Shown in pieces: positions 12,343 to 25,900 of a DNA stretch of 64,000 nt. Below the pieces are notes generated by a model, which saw only the letters and a program-made list of their open reading frames with translations, had not been told where the DNA came from and ran no database searches. Source of the stretch: Petrosia ficiformis (Eukaryota > Porifera > Demospongiae > Haplosclerida > Petrosiidae); the NCBI GenBank assembly GCA_947044365.1, contig OX345640.1:6312001-6376000 (forward strand), given 5' to 3'. Within the stretch, counting starts at the first letter, position 1. Each line of letters starts with the position of its first letter. Both the position numbers and the translations under genes were made by a program.

Positions 12343-12916
12343 TATATCTTGTTTATAACTATCCCTTCAGTACGCTACAAGTATGGAAAGCCCGGTAACA
12401 CAGAGCAAGAAACGTCTCCGCAGCCATTATATTGGAATTATAATTTCAATTATAATGTCACATGTTCAATTTCTGCACATGTGCAAACATTAAACAAATA
12501 TCTGGATCCTGAAAGTACATTAAAATATAAAGCAAAATACAGAGAACTATATTTATGTTATTAATCAAGAAATTGCTTGATGTATTAAATTTAGGGACTC
12601 GAAGAAGAGTCCCCCCAAAAGAATAATCACCAAAGCACGGGCTCAACAACAAATTGCATAATGACAATATTATTTACAGGCAGATACATGTATGTACATG
12701 ACCATGTACAATTGTATATTGTATGTACACGTATATGTATGTAGCTAACATGTACATGTATAAATATATACGTGCAGTACAAGCTACATGAACATTTGTA
12801 CATTGTACATACATGTATATGTAGCTAACATGTATACATGCACATGAATATTTATACATTGTACATTGTACATGTACACGTGTAGTTCAAGTGTATGTGC
12901 AGTACAACATGAATAT
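12343..12916. other. TACATGTA-rich spacer
   Basis: No gene is visible. From 12680 the sequence is dominated by overlapping TACATGTA and TGTACATTGTACA words, a low-complexity self-complementary tract that continues to about 13140. Confidence 0.55.
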
Positions 12917-13190
12917 TTGTAGTTTTATGGACCACGGGGCTATCCCTATATGGTTACTTTCAAAGCCGCTAATAATTTTATATTTATTTACATGTACATG
13001 TACATGCATGTGTAACATATATACATGATACATGTTATTGCACATATACATGTACATGACATTGTATGTACATTAATTAAAGCTCTGTTATTCCAGGGGG
13101 TTCGGTCAATTAATAGCCGTATATACATGTACATGTATGTAGCACATAAAGAAATGTACAGTAGGGCTACAATCGCTACAACCAACAGGA
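12917..13190. mobile_element. MITE family A, degenerate copy
   Basis: TTTTATGGACCACGGGGCTATCCCTATATGG and a GGTTCGGTCAATTAATAG block match family A. The right end is lost in TACATGTA repeats. Confidence 0.45.
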
Positions 13191-13290
13191 CTGTATAGTG
13201 TATACATTACATGAAAATTAGCAAAAGGCTTAGAAACGATTAACAAATAAACAGCAGCTAAATGGGTTATAAAATTCATAAAACAAAAAT

Positions 13291-13405
13291 ACTAAAGCAG
13301 CCACCCTGGCTTAGAAAAGTAACAATCAGTCACAATACACACATAGTACATGTAACAGCAGGAACCAGTAATACTAAAGCAGCCACCCTGGCTTAGAAAA
13401 GTAAC
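13291..13405. repeat. Short direct repeat pair
   Basis: A 34-base block beginning ACTAAAGCAGCCACCCTGGC occurs at 13291 and again at 13372, separated by 47 bases. Confidence 0.7.
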
Positions 13406-13461
13406 ACATAGTAAGTAACTATGTGTATAGACTGGATTAATATTGACATGATTATTTATAT

Positions 13462-13695
13462 AATTAGTACCATGTGGGATGGATTAACATGCATCTACTA
13501 GACTGTCCACATGTGTACCACATGATATAGAACATTCAATTAGTACCATGTGGGATGGATTAACATGTATCTACTAGACTGTCCACATGTGTACCACATG
13601 ATATAGAACATTCAATTAGTACCATGTGGGATGGATTTACATGTATCTAGAATTTTCTAGACTGTCCACATGTGTACCACATGATATAGACCATT
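13462..13695. repeat. Minisatellite, 76-bp unit, three copies
   Basis: The unit begins AATTAGTACCATGTGGGATG and contains TGTCCACATGTGTACCACAT. Copies start at 13462, 13538 and 13614. Each unit is partly self-complementary. A related single unit appears at 53450-53580 in intron 5 of unit 4. Confidence 0.85.
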
Positions 13696-14619
13696 CTGGA
13701 AACTTTAGCTATTTAAGTGATTTCTGTAGGCAGGTTGATTTCTGTAAGAGATAGTTGTTGCTATTGTTACTTTGTTCGTTATAATATTAATATTCTAAAT
13801 AGTCAAAGTCTTTAAGAAGGATCTATCAGTGTATGTAAAATTTGCGACTCAGTTTATTTTCTCTCTCACCATCTACATGTATCTATGATCTTTGTTTGTG
13901 TTTAACATGAATCTTACATGTTAGTTTCTAGCAAATAACATGTTAACGAAAAGCGGACTTGCAAACAAACTAGCTATACAGTACTTATATACATGTATGT
14001 AGGGTGGAAGTGGTGTGTAATTTCATTGCTAAGGTACTATCCTAATCTTGTTTCTGTGTTTTTCAGTTTTGATACCCCTATATCCTTATTTATTTTATTC
14101 TTGTACAATAACAACTACACCAAACAGTAGTGGAATGCCTGTACATGTATTGTACATTGTATATATGTATGTTACTATATTATAGATTTCTGTGTCTAAT
14201 TATAATTATGTTTTACAAACTGGCTATTTTACATGTTCATAATGTGTTGAATTATTAACTTGAAAATTATGAAATTGCTGCTTACAAAAAAAGGAAAGCA
14301 CTTATCACGCAAATCTTGACGAAGATTTGTTGTATTTCTGTCTTGGTACATGTACTTTTTTGTATCAACCATGGCTGTCTTTTAACAACTCAACTTTCCA
14401 GCAAAGCAATCAAGTTACAATCTACAATTTTATAAAATGTGAGAACTAGAGGTGACAAGATTCATATGAAACACCTGGCATTAACAGTCCTGCGAATATT
14501 TACATTCTACAAACATAACTGCCATAATGTCCTTGCATGCAGTAATTTGCTCAGTCATTGTCCTGACATGCACGGATAATGGCAGATGGCCGCCTGTTAT
14601 TTCTGACTCTGAATTATCA
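13696..14619. other. Spacer, no gene seen
   Basis: AT-rich sequence with no exon-like frame or recognisable repeat beyond scattered TACATGTA words. Confidence 0.4.
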
Positions 14620-15435
14620 TTTCTGTGTCACTTACTGCGTGCATATATACATGTACATGTGTATATATATAATATAATCATATATTATATAAATATATAC
14701 ATGCGATATGTTACATCACACATGACACATAGACATACATGTTTATCCACTGATTTCGGAGTCTCTTTCGAAGTTACTTCCTGTAAGAATAAAGTGACTT
14801 AGTATAAAATACATATATAAGTAACGTATTTATGAGTATTACAGTAGGGATACATATACATGTAGATGGATAAAGAGATGTGATGTAGTCTTTAATTATT
14901 GTAGTTTAGTAAAATTTCATCATCGGTAATTTTTTATGGCCCGTAGGGCCATCCCTATGATTGTTTTCCCACGGGTTTGATGTATGTTTATATATATATA
15001 TTCTTGTGTCACCTACGCGAGTATGCGTTGTATACGCAGTTAAGGAAGTTACATCATTCCCGGGGGCTCGGTCAATTAATGGGCGTGGCGCGAAAAAGAA
15101 CGCGCGATCAAGCTCTACACACCAGCAGAAAGAAAGCTGTGTAGCTTACATAGACACTGGAACTAATAGCTAGCTATTCTACCTGAAATGTATTCTTAAA
15201 GTTCTACAAGGTTCTATAAAAGGTAAACAGAGTATATAATCAAAATAATAACTATAATAGGCTGTTGTGTTTCGGGCATGATAAAGTCAGCCATGATTAC
15301 TGAATGCTGGACACCATAAAGTAATCATAGGGATACTTTTTTCTCTATATACACTTGTTTAACTTTACTAAAGGCCTACTAATTACCATGCCACTGTGGG
15401 CAGGGTTCACTGCAGCCTGAAAGCCTGGAAACAGT
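14620..15435. repeat. Segmental duplication, copy 2 (partner 10400-11275)
   Basis: The partner of the 10400-11275 block, including flanks on both sides of the embedded family A MITE. A third fragment of the right-hand block is visible at about 15880-15910. Confidence 0.75.
14931..15345. mobile_element. MITE family A copy (in segmental duplication)
   Basis: Left end TTTTTTATGGCCCGTAGGGC with ATCCCTATGATTGTTTT; right end GTAATCATAGGGATACTTTT. It is the duplicate of the copy at 10676-11187 by position. The interior is closer to the 11931-12342 copy in places. Confidence 0.7.
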
Positions 15436-18239
15436 AGCCATGATGCTCACAATATGAAGTACAATTTGTTTACCAGTAGTTATGACAATGTCATTCCTAC
15501 ACATAAAACTACATGTATATAGATACTACTCTAGTGTGCATATCAGAAGCAGGTTTCTTAAAATTTGAAGCATGGAAACCATTTTCTATCCTGACATAAC
15601 ATATAATTTGATTGGATAAACTGTTGGTAACAGGGCACAACTACTACAATTAGGCTAAGCAGACCAGACCATTCCTCCTACAAAAATTTGTGTGTAGATG
15701 GAGTTATACTTGTATTTATTGAGAAACGTTAGGCTCTAAACCCCTCCCTTCTATGACCAAGGTGCTTAGCAGGCATGCCTGCATAGACCCCTCGGCCATT
15801 GGCCACAAGAGGCAGGAAACCCTTCCAAAAATTCAAAGGTATAGGTTCTTTGTCTATTTCGTCATCAGTTCTTTTCTACTTTACTAAAAGACTACTAATT
15901 ACCTTGCCACATTAAAGAGGGTGTGGTAGCAAAGTTTTTTTTACAGGTGAAGTTACACAAGGTGCACTTACACTGTATGTACTAAGCAGCATCTCAGCTG
16001 TGAGTTGCACTTATACATGTACTTGCGACTAGTGTGAATTTGGCTACATGTATATGCAAACTAAATTTGTGTCCAAATTACCATGCCTTATGTTGTATTC
16101 ATACACTGTACATACAAACATAAAAACTAATATGTACACACAATGTTATATTATATATATATAATATATATTAGGGCTGGAACGAAGGTTGCAAAACAAC
16201 ATTCAAAGCAATAAAAACAATATTCAAAGGTTCGCATGTATTTTTATCAACTATTATTGCTTTATAACAAGCACTAGTCTTGTTCCTGTCACTGTTTCTA
16301 CTTGGATTCAGCATTGCTGGACTGAGAAATGAGACAAAGGCAGCCAACAACACAGCCTCAACTTTACAGGAACACACCCACATTCTTCACTAGAAGTACA
16401 CATATTCAAAATATCAAAGCGAGTGTGGCAAAGCTTTGAAGGTAGAAATTCAGCTAAAAATGTGCAGCAAACAATCAGAGGTTCGAACATTCAAACCTTT
16501 TACCCCACCCTCATATATGTATATAAACATATAATGTCATATATACAATGTATAAATTATACATACATTGGTTTTATAGGAATAATATTTAATTACATAT
16601 GTACCTTTTCTTTCTTTTGATGTCTAGCTTCATTTAAATGCCTCATCTGTTTTTTCGTTAGTCCCATTTTTCTTCAGAAAAAAGGTTAATCAATAATAAT
16701 AATAATTATACTTTTTGTAATTCAACACAATCATGTGACAATGTGATTTTGTTGTCACATGACATTGACAACAAAATTTAACCATTTATTTTAGACATGC
16801 AAATTTTAGTTAATTAATAAAATAAAGGGTTCTTGAACAATTCTGAAAGCATATACTCAGAGATAAATTTCGAAAATCAAAAATTTTAATAGATGTTATG
16901 GAAAGGGTTGCTAAATAAATCTTTTTGTTGTCTTATTGCAGTAGTTTGAAGTACTATTTCGGGAATCATTTTATTGAACTTTAAAGAGTCAGAGATAAAA
17001 AGTGACAATTTTGATGAAGAAAATGTCTTTTTTGCTGTACATGTATATACTCAAAAAGGAATTTTAAGCTGATTGAATATCAAAAGTAGAAGGAAATCAT
17101 GAAGAATCATCCAAAAAAGATGAAGCTGTTGGACAGTAATCATAATTTATCAATACTGAACAAATATATATGTGTTCGCCTCACATTGATTCAGTGAACA
17201 CAGTATGTCTTTCCCATCATATTGCAGAGGGGTTGGTTCTGGTTATATGAGACTAGGAGCAGATTGTGTAATGCATGTAGGGGTCTGAGGCATGTTGTCC
17301 CATACACACACAGAAAATTTTGGATTCCAGGTTCTAGAGGCATCCATGATTACAGCAGCATAGCATTACTATTATTACAGAACACAGGGCTTGCAAATTT
17401 TACACCAACCCCCATGAACAGCTTATTACAACATCAAACAAAAGGGCTACATAATAATATATGTCTATATAGTCCTCTCAGAGGCTCTGATTGTATAATG
17501 TTAGGTGTTTATATGTACTATATTTTACCTTTTTCCGCTTTGTTGTAGAGTCTTGACAAAAAAGTTCTATAATCCTTATAATATACTTATCACATGGATA
17601 CCGCATATAATAACTCTAATCTCCTCCCACAGTAATTCGTTCATTTAGAAAATAAGTGTAATAATTCGTCACCACTATTATCTAAGTCTATTCTACCGAT
17701 AGATGTGCAAAATTTATGTAAATACCATTTTTATTACCGATAGACATACACATTTTTGTAAAAATATTATTATAAAATGGAGGATTCTTGAACAACAACG
17801 CATCCAAGAACACTCTTTCTAATTCAAGGTAAATAAAAGTAAATTTCGCAGATACGAAGTACAAACAAGATACATTAGCAAACTATCTCAAATGTAATAG
17901 AGAGTTTTTATCCTAAAAATGTAAACCCACTGATAAATTCCATTGTCAGAAATCTGAAAATTCAATTAATTGTTACAACAAAAGTAAAGACTTATTTTTA
18001 AAAATCTCTCTATTTTGTAAATTGTATTTTTGCAGTAGCTTGATATCTGAATTTCTATGTCAATACAATGATTCTTCATGACTTTATTACACTTCAAAGT
18101 TTGCAACATCGGAAACTTCTTTTGCAAATAACTCAAAAACTAAACACAAATTTGATAGAAAGTATATTTAGACAAACACTTTTTCTGAAATGTAGAATTG
18201 AATTCTGCAGTAAAAAAAGAAATCGAGACTAACACCCAC
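15436..18239. other. Spacer, no gene supported
   Basis: Several open frames of 60-108 codons occur, the longest at 17222-17548. None shows a recognisable motif, a paralogue in the window or convincing splice sites. A short TA palindrome lies near 16150-16170. Confidence 0.45.
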
Positions 18240-19205
18240 GCTCATTAGGTTTACAAGGTGAAAGTTGGTTGAGAAAGGTTTTTTGTGGCTACACTGGCTA
18301 ACATTATTTCTGATAAATATAAAAACACATGGAAGATGACTCCATTAGCTATACTGCTTTGAACTAGTATAATAACTATATTACTTACAGTCACATTATA
18401 TAATATACTCATACAACAAATATTCATTACCCCATTCATTACTCTATACCACAACTGTCAGTTACTAAAGATAATTATCCTATAATGAATTGCACATTGT
18501 TACAACTACAATGAGCAAAAGCACTGAACTTACTATATGTAATTTGAAAGTCAAACAAAAGTTCAATAATAGCGACCAATTCAGAAAGGCTCTAAACTGA
18601 GCTCCACGTTTGATCTCACGTGATCACATTGGGTGTGGCTGAGGGTGTGGGTTATTGCAAGTAAATGGCAGAAACTGGAGAGATAGAATGTATGAGTCTG
18701 TAACTTGCTAAAACAATGTCTGTGGCAAATCTCTTTTCAATACGATTTTGATAAACTTTTTTCTCTACTCAATCGAGTCTTTAAATGGACGCTTACATTA
18801 AAAAAAGTTGGGCAGAACAGGGGCGGATACAGGATTTATTGTATGGTGGGGTTGATCTCGGCGCGCAATTTTAGCTAATTAATTATTCATAAAGAGCGTG
18901 GCAAATTAATTAACAAAAGAAAAAGGTCGATTTCTGAAAGATGCGCATCGGATGTTGTTAAATCAAAGCCTTCAAAATGGAATTATCTCCAGGTAATTCA
19001 TAGCTATCACAGCCATGTCTGAAAAGTGTTTTGTAAGTGAGGATTGTAAGTCTTTCAAAGTTCAAATATTTTGGGGGGGGGGTTTGCAACCCCACAACCC
19101 ACCCCCCGCCCCTCCCCCCCCCCCCCCCCCCCAAATCCGCCCTTGCAGAATGAATGACAACCAAAAGTGCTAAAGACTCGCCCACGCGTAGGCGCGGCAA
19201 GCCCA
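18240..19205. repeat. Repeat D, copy 1 (partner 24530-25200)
   Basis: Bases 18240-18817 and 19146-19205 match 24530-25200 closely. Both copies share the minus-strand open frame with the word ILVQSSIA and the block ACGTTTGATCTCACGTGAT. The first copy is split by a 328-bp MITE. Repeat D may be a transposon or a duplicated gene fragment; I cannot tell which. It lies just upstream of the unit 2 leader. Confidence 0.65.
18818..19145. mobile_element. hAT-like MITE inserted in repeat D
   Basis: Ends CAGGGGCGGAT and ATCCGCCCTTG are inverted, and both sides show GCAGAA (18812-18817 and 19145-19150). The partner copy of repeat D near 25130 lacks the insert, giving an empty site. The interior includes G and C homopolymers at 19072-19132. 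Confidence 0.65.
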
Positions 19206-19285
19206 GTCTTTGTAGGTGTGTAGGTGTGGCTGGAATAATTATTAATTTATTCACGGCACTCTTAATCTTCAGTAACGAAAGTGCT

Positions 19286-19293
19286 TATAAAAG
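19286..19293 (+). promoter_or_regulatory. TATA box of unit 2
   Basis: TATAAAAG lies 36 bases before the leader donor site at 19328/19329. The aligned positions in units 1 and 3 read ACAAAG and AGAAAG, so only unit 2 has a canonical box. If initiation is 25-30 bases downstream, the leader exon would be only about 10-18 bases long. Confidence 0.45.
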
Positions 19294-19959
19294 AGTTGAT
19301 GTTTACACACGTTTCACCTAAACGAAAGGTATGTGTATAAAATTATATAATTATATATATATAATATGTTAATTACTACCAATATTATATATATGCACTG
19401 GTATAATAGTAGAAATTACCATGTTAAATTATAACCACTTTTATGTAGGCTATACAGCACAGTATTACGGGATAACCAAACACTATATCTAACTTGATAT
19501 AAGGGATATTGTTTTATTGAATATATACCTGCATTCTAATGTAAAAAGCATTTGGATTGGGTTTTAAGCTTAAGTACGATTCTCTAGATTTTGAGACTAT
19601 TTTCTTTGCATGGTGTTCAGATAGCTCTCTAATTTTCTCTGCTAATATTTTAGCTATACATAATGTACATGGTAGATAATTGAATATCACTTTTATAATA
19701 GCATAAAAATTTAATTATTGTAATCACCTCGATTCATTCAGTTCAAGTAGCTATAATTATTTGTTTTTCTTGACGTTTAATATCATTAGAGTATACACTT
19801 TATATATACTATATCAAATTGCACATGTATACAAGTATGTAGTAAACTTTGCTCTAAATCACACATAATTATGCTATTTACTCAACAATAATTTCTATTA
19901 TGATATTGAATGTTATATCTGTAGTACCATCTTAATTTTTGTTAATCAGATTAATTACC

Positions 19960-22900
19960 ATGGAGAAGAAACTGACTCTGGTTATTAGAGTACTGCTTAT
20001 TATTATTGTTCCATTAATCACCTTCATTGGGTCTACAATAATTGCACATTTGCAATTAAGCAGCAATGATAGTGATTTGTAAGTGAGTTCATAATATCTG
20101 TTTTTTGTACTATTATCAATCTAAAGAGTAATTTGTATTTTAACCAACATGCATGAATTTCATAGCAATTTAATCATACTTTCTTCAGACAAACTCAATT
20201 TTGTTATACTGGTTGGTAATATTACAAGCAGCAGTTTCTTCAATCTTATATAAAATACATAGACTATAATAATACAAAATGCATTTTTATCAAGATGAGT
20301 AAATTCCTAACAACATGACGTGTATTATATTATTGTAATTCCTTTTCTATAATGAATGCACTCACAGTGCAGAACCCTCACCACAAGTGTACATGAAATT
20401 GGGTAACAAGAATGACAGCTGACAAAATAATAATAATTATTATTAATATTGTATGGAAACTCAAATTAGGATTAGGATTAAAATACCCCATTGATTAACC
20501 CTTAGAGGACTGAGCTTGTTTTTCAAAATTGTGACCATTTCCAACACTGGCAACTCTATTGCATATATTTTGACCACCGTTCACTTTCTCTATCCCAAAC
20601 TTGGCTCCTTTTCCAACATGGAGTGCTACTTCTACTAACTTGCTTACCGGGACTTGAAAGTCACCAAGTGCTTCATAGGATTAAATCAAATGCAGTGCTC
20701 TCCCTCTTTTGACCAGAACTGGGGCAAATAAAATGACTCCACTGCATGTTGGCACCAGCTATACCCACGATTTCAGGTTTTACAGCAAGGAAAATGCCTC
20801 AGGTACCCACCAGAGCACATGGGCGGGGTCACTGAAATCGCAATTTGCGTGGCCAAGCGAGGGGGCTATGCCCCCTCGCTACCCCACTTCACGAGGACAC
20901 CCCGTTTAAAACTCCCCCATAGTCGTTATTTAGGCCAAAGGGTGGCCGAAAAACTATCAACTTTTTCATGGGTTTGTGCCTGACACCAATTACAAGCATT
21001 TGGAGAGCTTCGTATTGCTAAGAACACACTCCAAACCACCTAGGGATGAAATGTCACATATATGTGACATCAGTCTTCTAAGGGCTAATGTTTATAGTGA
21101 CTATAATTGTTCAAATACTTCTATATGCATGTAAGTATACCACATATTGGTGGACTTGGTGCGTTCAACTATAATTTATTATAAATAGAACAATCTTCTC
21201 TCTTTTCCCACTGTTTGTTTAATCTTTCACACACCGCAAAAATAAAATAGTTAAAATAACTGATTTATTGGTTAGTACAGTTGCAAGAATAGTGGAAACT
21301 ATAATTTAATTGGTCAGGTTGTTACGACTGTATGGTGATATAGATGTGATGTACCAATAATTGCAATTTCAATTAACCTTATACTGTCTATTAGATATAC
21401 AAACAAGTAGAATTACATTTTAATTAAATCATTTTAGGCATCCAAACCTTCTTTGTGCATCTAATATGAAATATAAGACATGATATAATTGGTACAACTA
21501 TGTTATCATGTAGTAAACAACCTGTATCACTAATTAAATTATAATTAATATTAAAACTGTCTAACGATTAATGACACATAGTAACACCTTGACATGCATT
21601 AACAGGGACAAGTGAATGTGGCAAATAATCCAATTCATCTCATGCTATAAATATTCTAAAAAAATTATTAAAATTATTAAAACTTTGCAAATACTAATTG
21701 AGTAAGTTTTTTCCATTTCCAACTTTCTACGTGCTCTAGTAAGATAGCCCTGTTAAACAAGTGATGTTTAATTCGACCACACTTCTCATCAATAGTAGAT
21801 GGTAAAACAAATTCATTGCAATTCACTTGCTAAAATTTGTGATTTGGAAACTGTTCACAAGGTTGGCAACACCACTGATCTCATTTTGTTGTTTCTCATT
21901 TAGTCAATTCATAATTTGTTATGTTGACTAAGTGTGAATTGGAAAAATAAGTTCACAAAACAAACATTTATGAAGTGGGAAATTGATGAGATGAGAAGAC
22001 ACAGTGTAGTAACAAATAAATAATCAGAACCTCTCCTTTTATAAGTAATAAGTAAAGTTCTGAACCATTAATCATGATACTCTGCAATATCTAGTTGTAT
22101 ATATACCATATGTTTTTCTTGCAGCAGGTACACATTCTTACTCTTTGCATCTTCCTATGCCATGTTCATTCTGTTTATTTGCTTTTTTGCTGTGATGTTT
22201 CTAGCTGCTTTCAACATTTTGAAAGACTATCTTCTGATCATCATTGTATCCTTTTACTGATTCTTTCACAAAATAATAATAGAAACATAGGTGTGAACTT
22301 TTTGAAATGCCTTGTATTGATTGAATGTTATTAGTAATGCACTGATATTGGATTGGTAATTGGTGAATATTGGCCATTGTTTCTAGTATTGGTATTGGCA
22401 ATTTCTGAAAGATGTAACTGATATTGTACTAATGTCAATTCTTGGACATCATTAATCATAATTATATTTCATTGAAATAAATAGAAACCAGAAGGTAGAT
22501 ATATTGGATTGGTTGTTAGTACATATAACCCTTAGAGGACTGAGCTTGTTTATCAAAATTCTGACCATTTCCAACACTGGCGACTCTATTACATATATTT
22601 TGACCACCGTTCACTTTCTCAACTCCAAACTTGGCTCCTGTTTCGACCAGTGGCGTGTCTAGAGACTGGAGTTTGGGGGGGCCAATCAGTGGCTGTTGTA
22701 GAATTATATTTGTGCTCCGTGCAGCGTAAAAAATGTTACGTCGTTAATTATTCATAGTTGGTGTGGTCAATTAAATTAATCAATTAGTGCAAAACCTGTC
22801 TACATGCTCGCTCGCTATAGCAGTTTCTTGTAGTCTTAATTTAAACAACATCAATATCAAAGAAAAGAGTAAGTGTAGTGGATAATATTTAACATTATAA

Positions 22901-25900
22901 AATATTTGTTCATAACTGCCCAAGGTCACGGCAAGGTGAGACGCCATCTGGGGGGGCACAGGCCCCCACTGGCCACGCCACTGGTTCCGACATGGAGTAC
23001 TACTTCTACCAACTTGCTTACCGGGACTCGAAAGTCCCCAAGCGCTTCGTAGGATTAAATCAAATGCGCTGCTCTCCCTCTTTTGACTGGAACTGGGGCA
23101 AACAAAATAACCCCACTGCATGTTGGCACCAGCTAAACCCACAATTTCAGGTTATACAGCAAGGGAAATGCCTCAGGTAACCACCAAAGCGCGTGGGCGG
23201 GGTCACTAAAATCGCAAGTTGCATGGGCGGCAAGAGGGCTGCACTTTCCATTAACAGGGGGGACACCCCCTTTAACATTCCCCCCATAGTCGTTCTTTAG
23301 GCCGAAAAACTATCAACTTTTTCATGGGCTTGTGCCTGACACCAATTACAAGCAATTTGAGAGCTTCGTAAAGCTAGGAACACACTCTGAACCACGTAGT
23401 GATGAAAGGTCACATATATGACATCAGTCTTCTAATGGTTAAGTGAGTTTATTGGAATAATGTCAATAAAATATCTTATCGTTGCATCATTACATGATAT
23501 ATGGTATTCAATTTCATTAACATCTTTGAGTAAATTTTCAACTGTACAAGGTTATGAAGAGTACAGTAATTAATTATTATATTAGCTAAATTATTATAAA
23601 GGGACTATATATAAATATGTCAGACCTACTTGTTAGTGATATCTCTGTATTAAAATTACTTTTGTGTAGATTTAATTAACTGTTAGCTTAACCAAAGTAA
23701 AGTTCCCAATGTGTGTTTGTAGACAAGAAATAAATATGTGCATACTAGTGAATAAAACAGTAGTTTTAAATGAAGGATGTGATCTACAAAGTAATTATAG
23801 TTTGAGATTCATGCATGAGATCCATGGTTAATCTCTAGTCAGTATATTATATGGCTGTATGGCTCTATGTAGCTTCTTTGACTGCAATCTCAGGTTACAT
23901 ATTTTGATGGTGCAGTTATGGTAACTGCAGGAGCTAGTCTTTATATGTCTGTGATTGCTAGTCAATATACAGGGGCTGGAGTTGGTATGTTTGTTGGAGC
24001 TGCTGTACTTTTACTTGTTAAGGTATACAACTCTATAAATTAACATATTTCTCAGCAAGGGAATTCATATCTTTGTTGTATATACAAAATGAGGTTTTGT
24101 TAACCTCAGTGCATATAGCTACACATGCAGAAAAAATATAGCTACATGTAGCTATATAATATTTTTCTTCTCAATAGTGAAATGGAAGTTTATACCAGGA
24201 ATATGAAAACAAATTTATTCTCTTTGCTATTTACATCATATCTCCTTAACTGCTGTGAATTGCTGTAGTATAAATTGTTCTTAAAGGAATATATCACTTC
24301 ATAGTTTTATGTAATTTAATAGTAGGAGACCTAACTGATGTATTGAAATGTAGTTGATGTAACGTAACAACCCAACAGTTTTTATAGTGAGGCTTGGTTT
24401 TGAAATCTGAAAGAATGAAGCACCTTTGGTGGGTGGCCTCACCGCTGTAGCTTAAGGATAGGTTGCAATTGCAACAATTAAATAAATTAGATGCAAGAGA
24501 GAAAGTAACAAGCTTAAATTAGAATTTTTTGTTTATATAAAGTTGAAAGTTGGTTGAGAAAGTTTTTTGTGGCTAGACTGGCTAAGGTTATTTCTGATAA
24601 ATATAAAAACACAGGGAAGAGGACTAAGAATGATTCTCCATCAGCTATACTGCTTTGAACTAGTATAATAACTATATTACTTACAGTCAAATTACATAAT
24701 GTACTCTTCCAACAAATATTCATTACCTCATTCATTACCAAAATATCTATACCACAACTGTCAGTTACTAAAGATTATTATCCTATAATGAATTGTACCT
24801 TGTTACAACTACAATGAGCAAAAGCATTGAACTTACAGTTCAAATATATGTAATTTGAAAGTCAAACAAAAGTTCAGTAATAGCGACAAAGAAGGTACTG
24901 CTCTAAACTGACCTCCACGTTTGATCTCACGTGATTACATTGGGGTGGCTGAGGGTGTGGGTTATTGCAAGTAAATGGCAGAAACTGGATGGCTTACAGA
25001 GATAGAATGTATGAGTCTGTAACTTGCTAAACCAATGTCTGTGGCAAATCTCTTTTCAATACGATTTTGATAAACTTCTTTCTCTACTCTATCAAGTCTT
25101 TAAATCGACGCTTAAATTTAAAAAGTTGGGACAGACAGAAATGACAACCAAAATGCTTAGTAAGACTTTCCCACGTGCAGGTGCGGCGAGCCAATGAAGT
25201 TTTTAGTAGTCTGTTATTAAAGAAGTGGGAAACGATATTTTTGAATTGATATATATATAATTATATTAAGTATTTGTGTTAAAATCATTTTTTTAATAAA
25301 TAATTTCTAGACATAGACTTTTTAAGGAAGGCGTGTGTTTGAAAGTGTAAAGTACTTGCCCTCTGTAATTGACTGCTGTAAAATACAGTAATAATTTAAT
25401 TGTAATTCTCCACTGAGTAATTGCACTTTTTTCCATCCCTGTGATTACTTTTCACAGGTTAAAACTAAATTATATTTTAAGTAAGTTGAGTCATTCTGAT
25501 GGCTCAGTCGAGTATAACAAGCATGATACAAAGCAAAAGCACACTTGAGCTAGAGCAATGATTCAGGATGAAACAAACTTGTAGAAACTGCAATTAATAG
25601 CTGTTGAGCCTGAAATACATCGCCAAACCTATACACAAACATAAGAGTGGAAAAACAGGTAACTATAATAACACTATATTGTTGAACTGGTTTTGGACAT
25701 GAGAATCATCACAAAACAATCACAGAGATAATTTGTTTACTTTCTTGTGTTTACATTATGTTTGTCAATGTTTAGGTATTCCCTTTTACTATTGAACTGT
25801 TGACTAAAGGAATATCACACGGGAACGCTCCAAATGAACACTCTATGCTTCAAAAGTATTTACCATTTGCTATCTATGGAGCACTAATTGTTGGTTTCAT

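Larger units (their letters stand above)
22246..23893 (+). other. U12-type intron 3 of unit 2
   Basis: Donor GTATCCTTTT matches the minor-spliceosome GT-AG consensus. TTCTTTGAC matches the branch consensus TTCCTTRAC at 8 of 9 positions, 12 bases before the acceptor CAG. Using these sites gives a phase 0 join into exon 4 (VTYFDGAVMV), whereas the more obvious downstream AGs do not keep the frame. The intron hosts a piggyBac-like MITE. Confidence 0.75.

Noticed and set aside
12670..13140. Possible CRISPR-like or satellite array made of TACATGTA words
   Set aside because: Units have no constant length or spacers; it is low-complexity self-complementary sequence in a eukaryotic genome.
17222..17548. 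108-codon open frame
   Set aside because: No motif, no paralogue, no splice support; compatible with chance.
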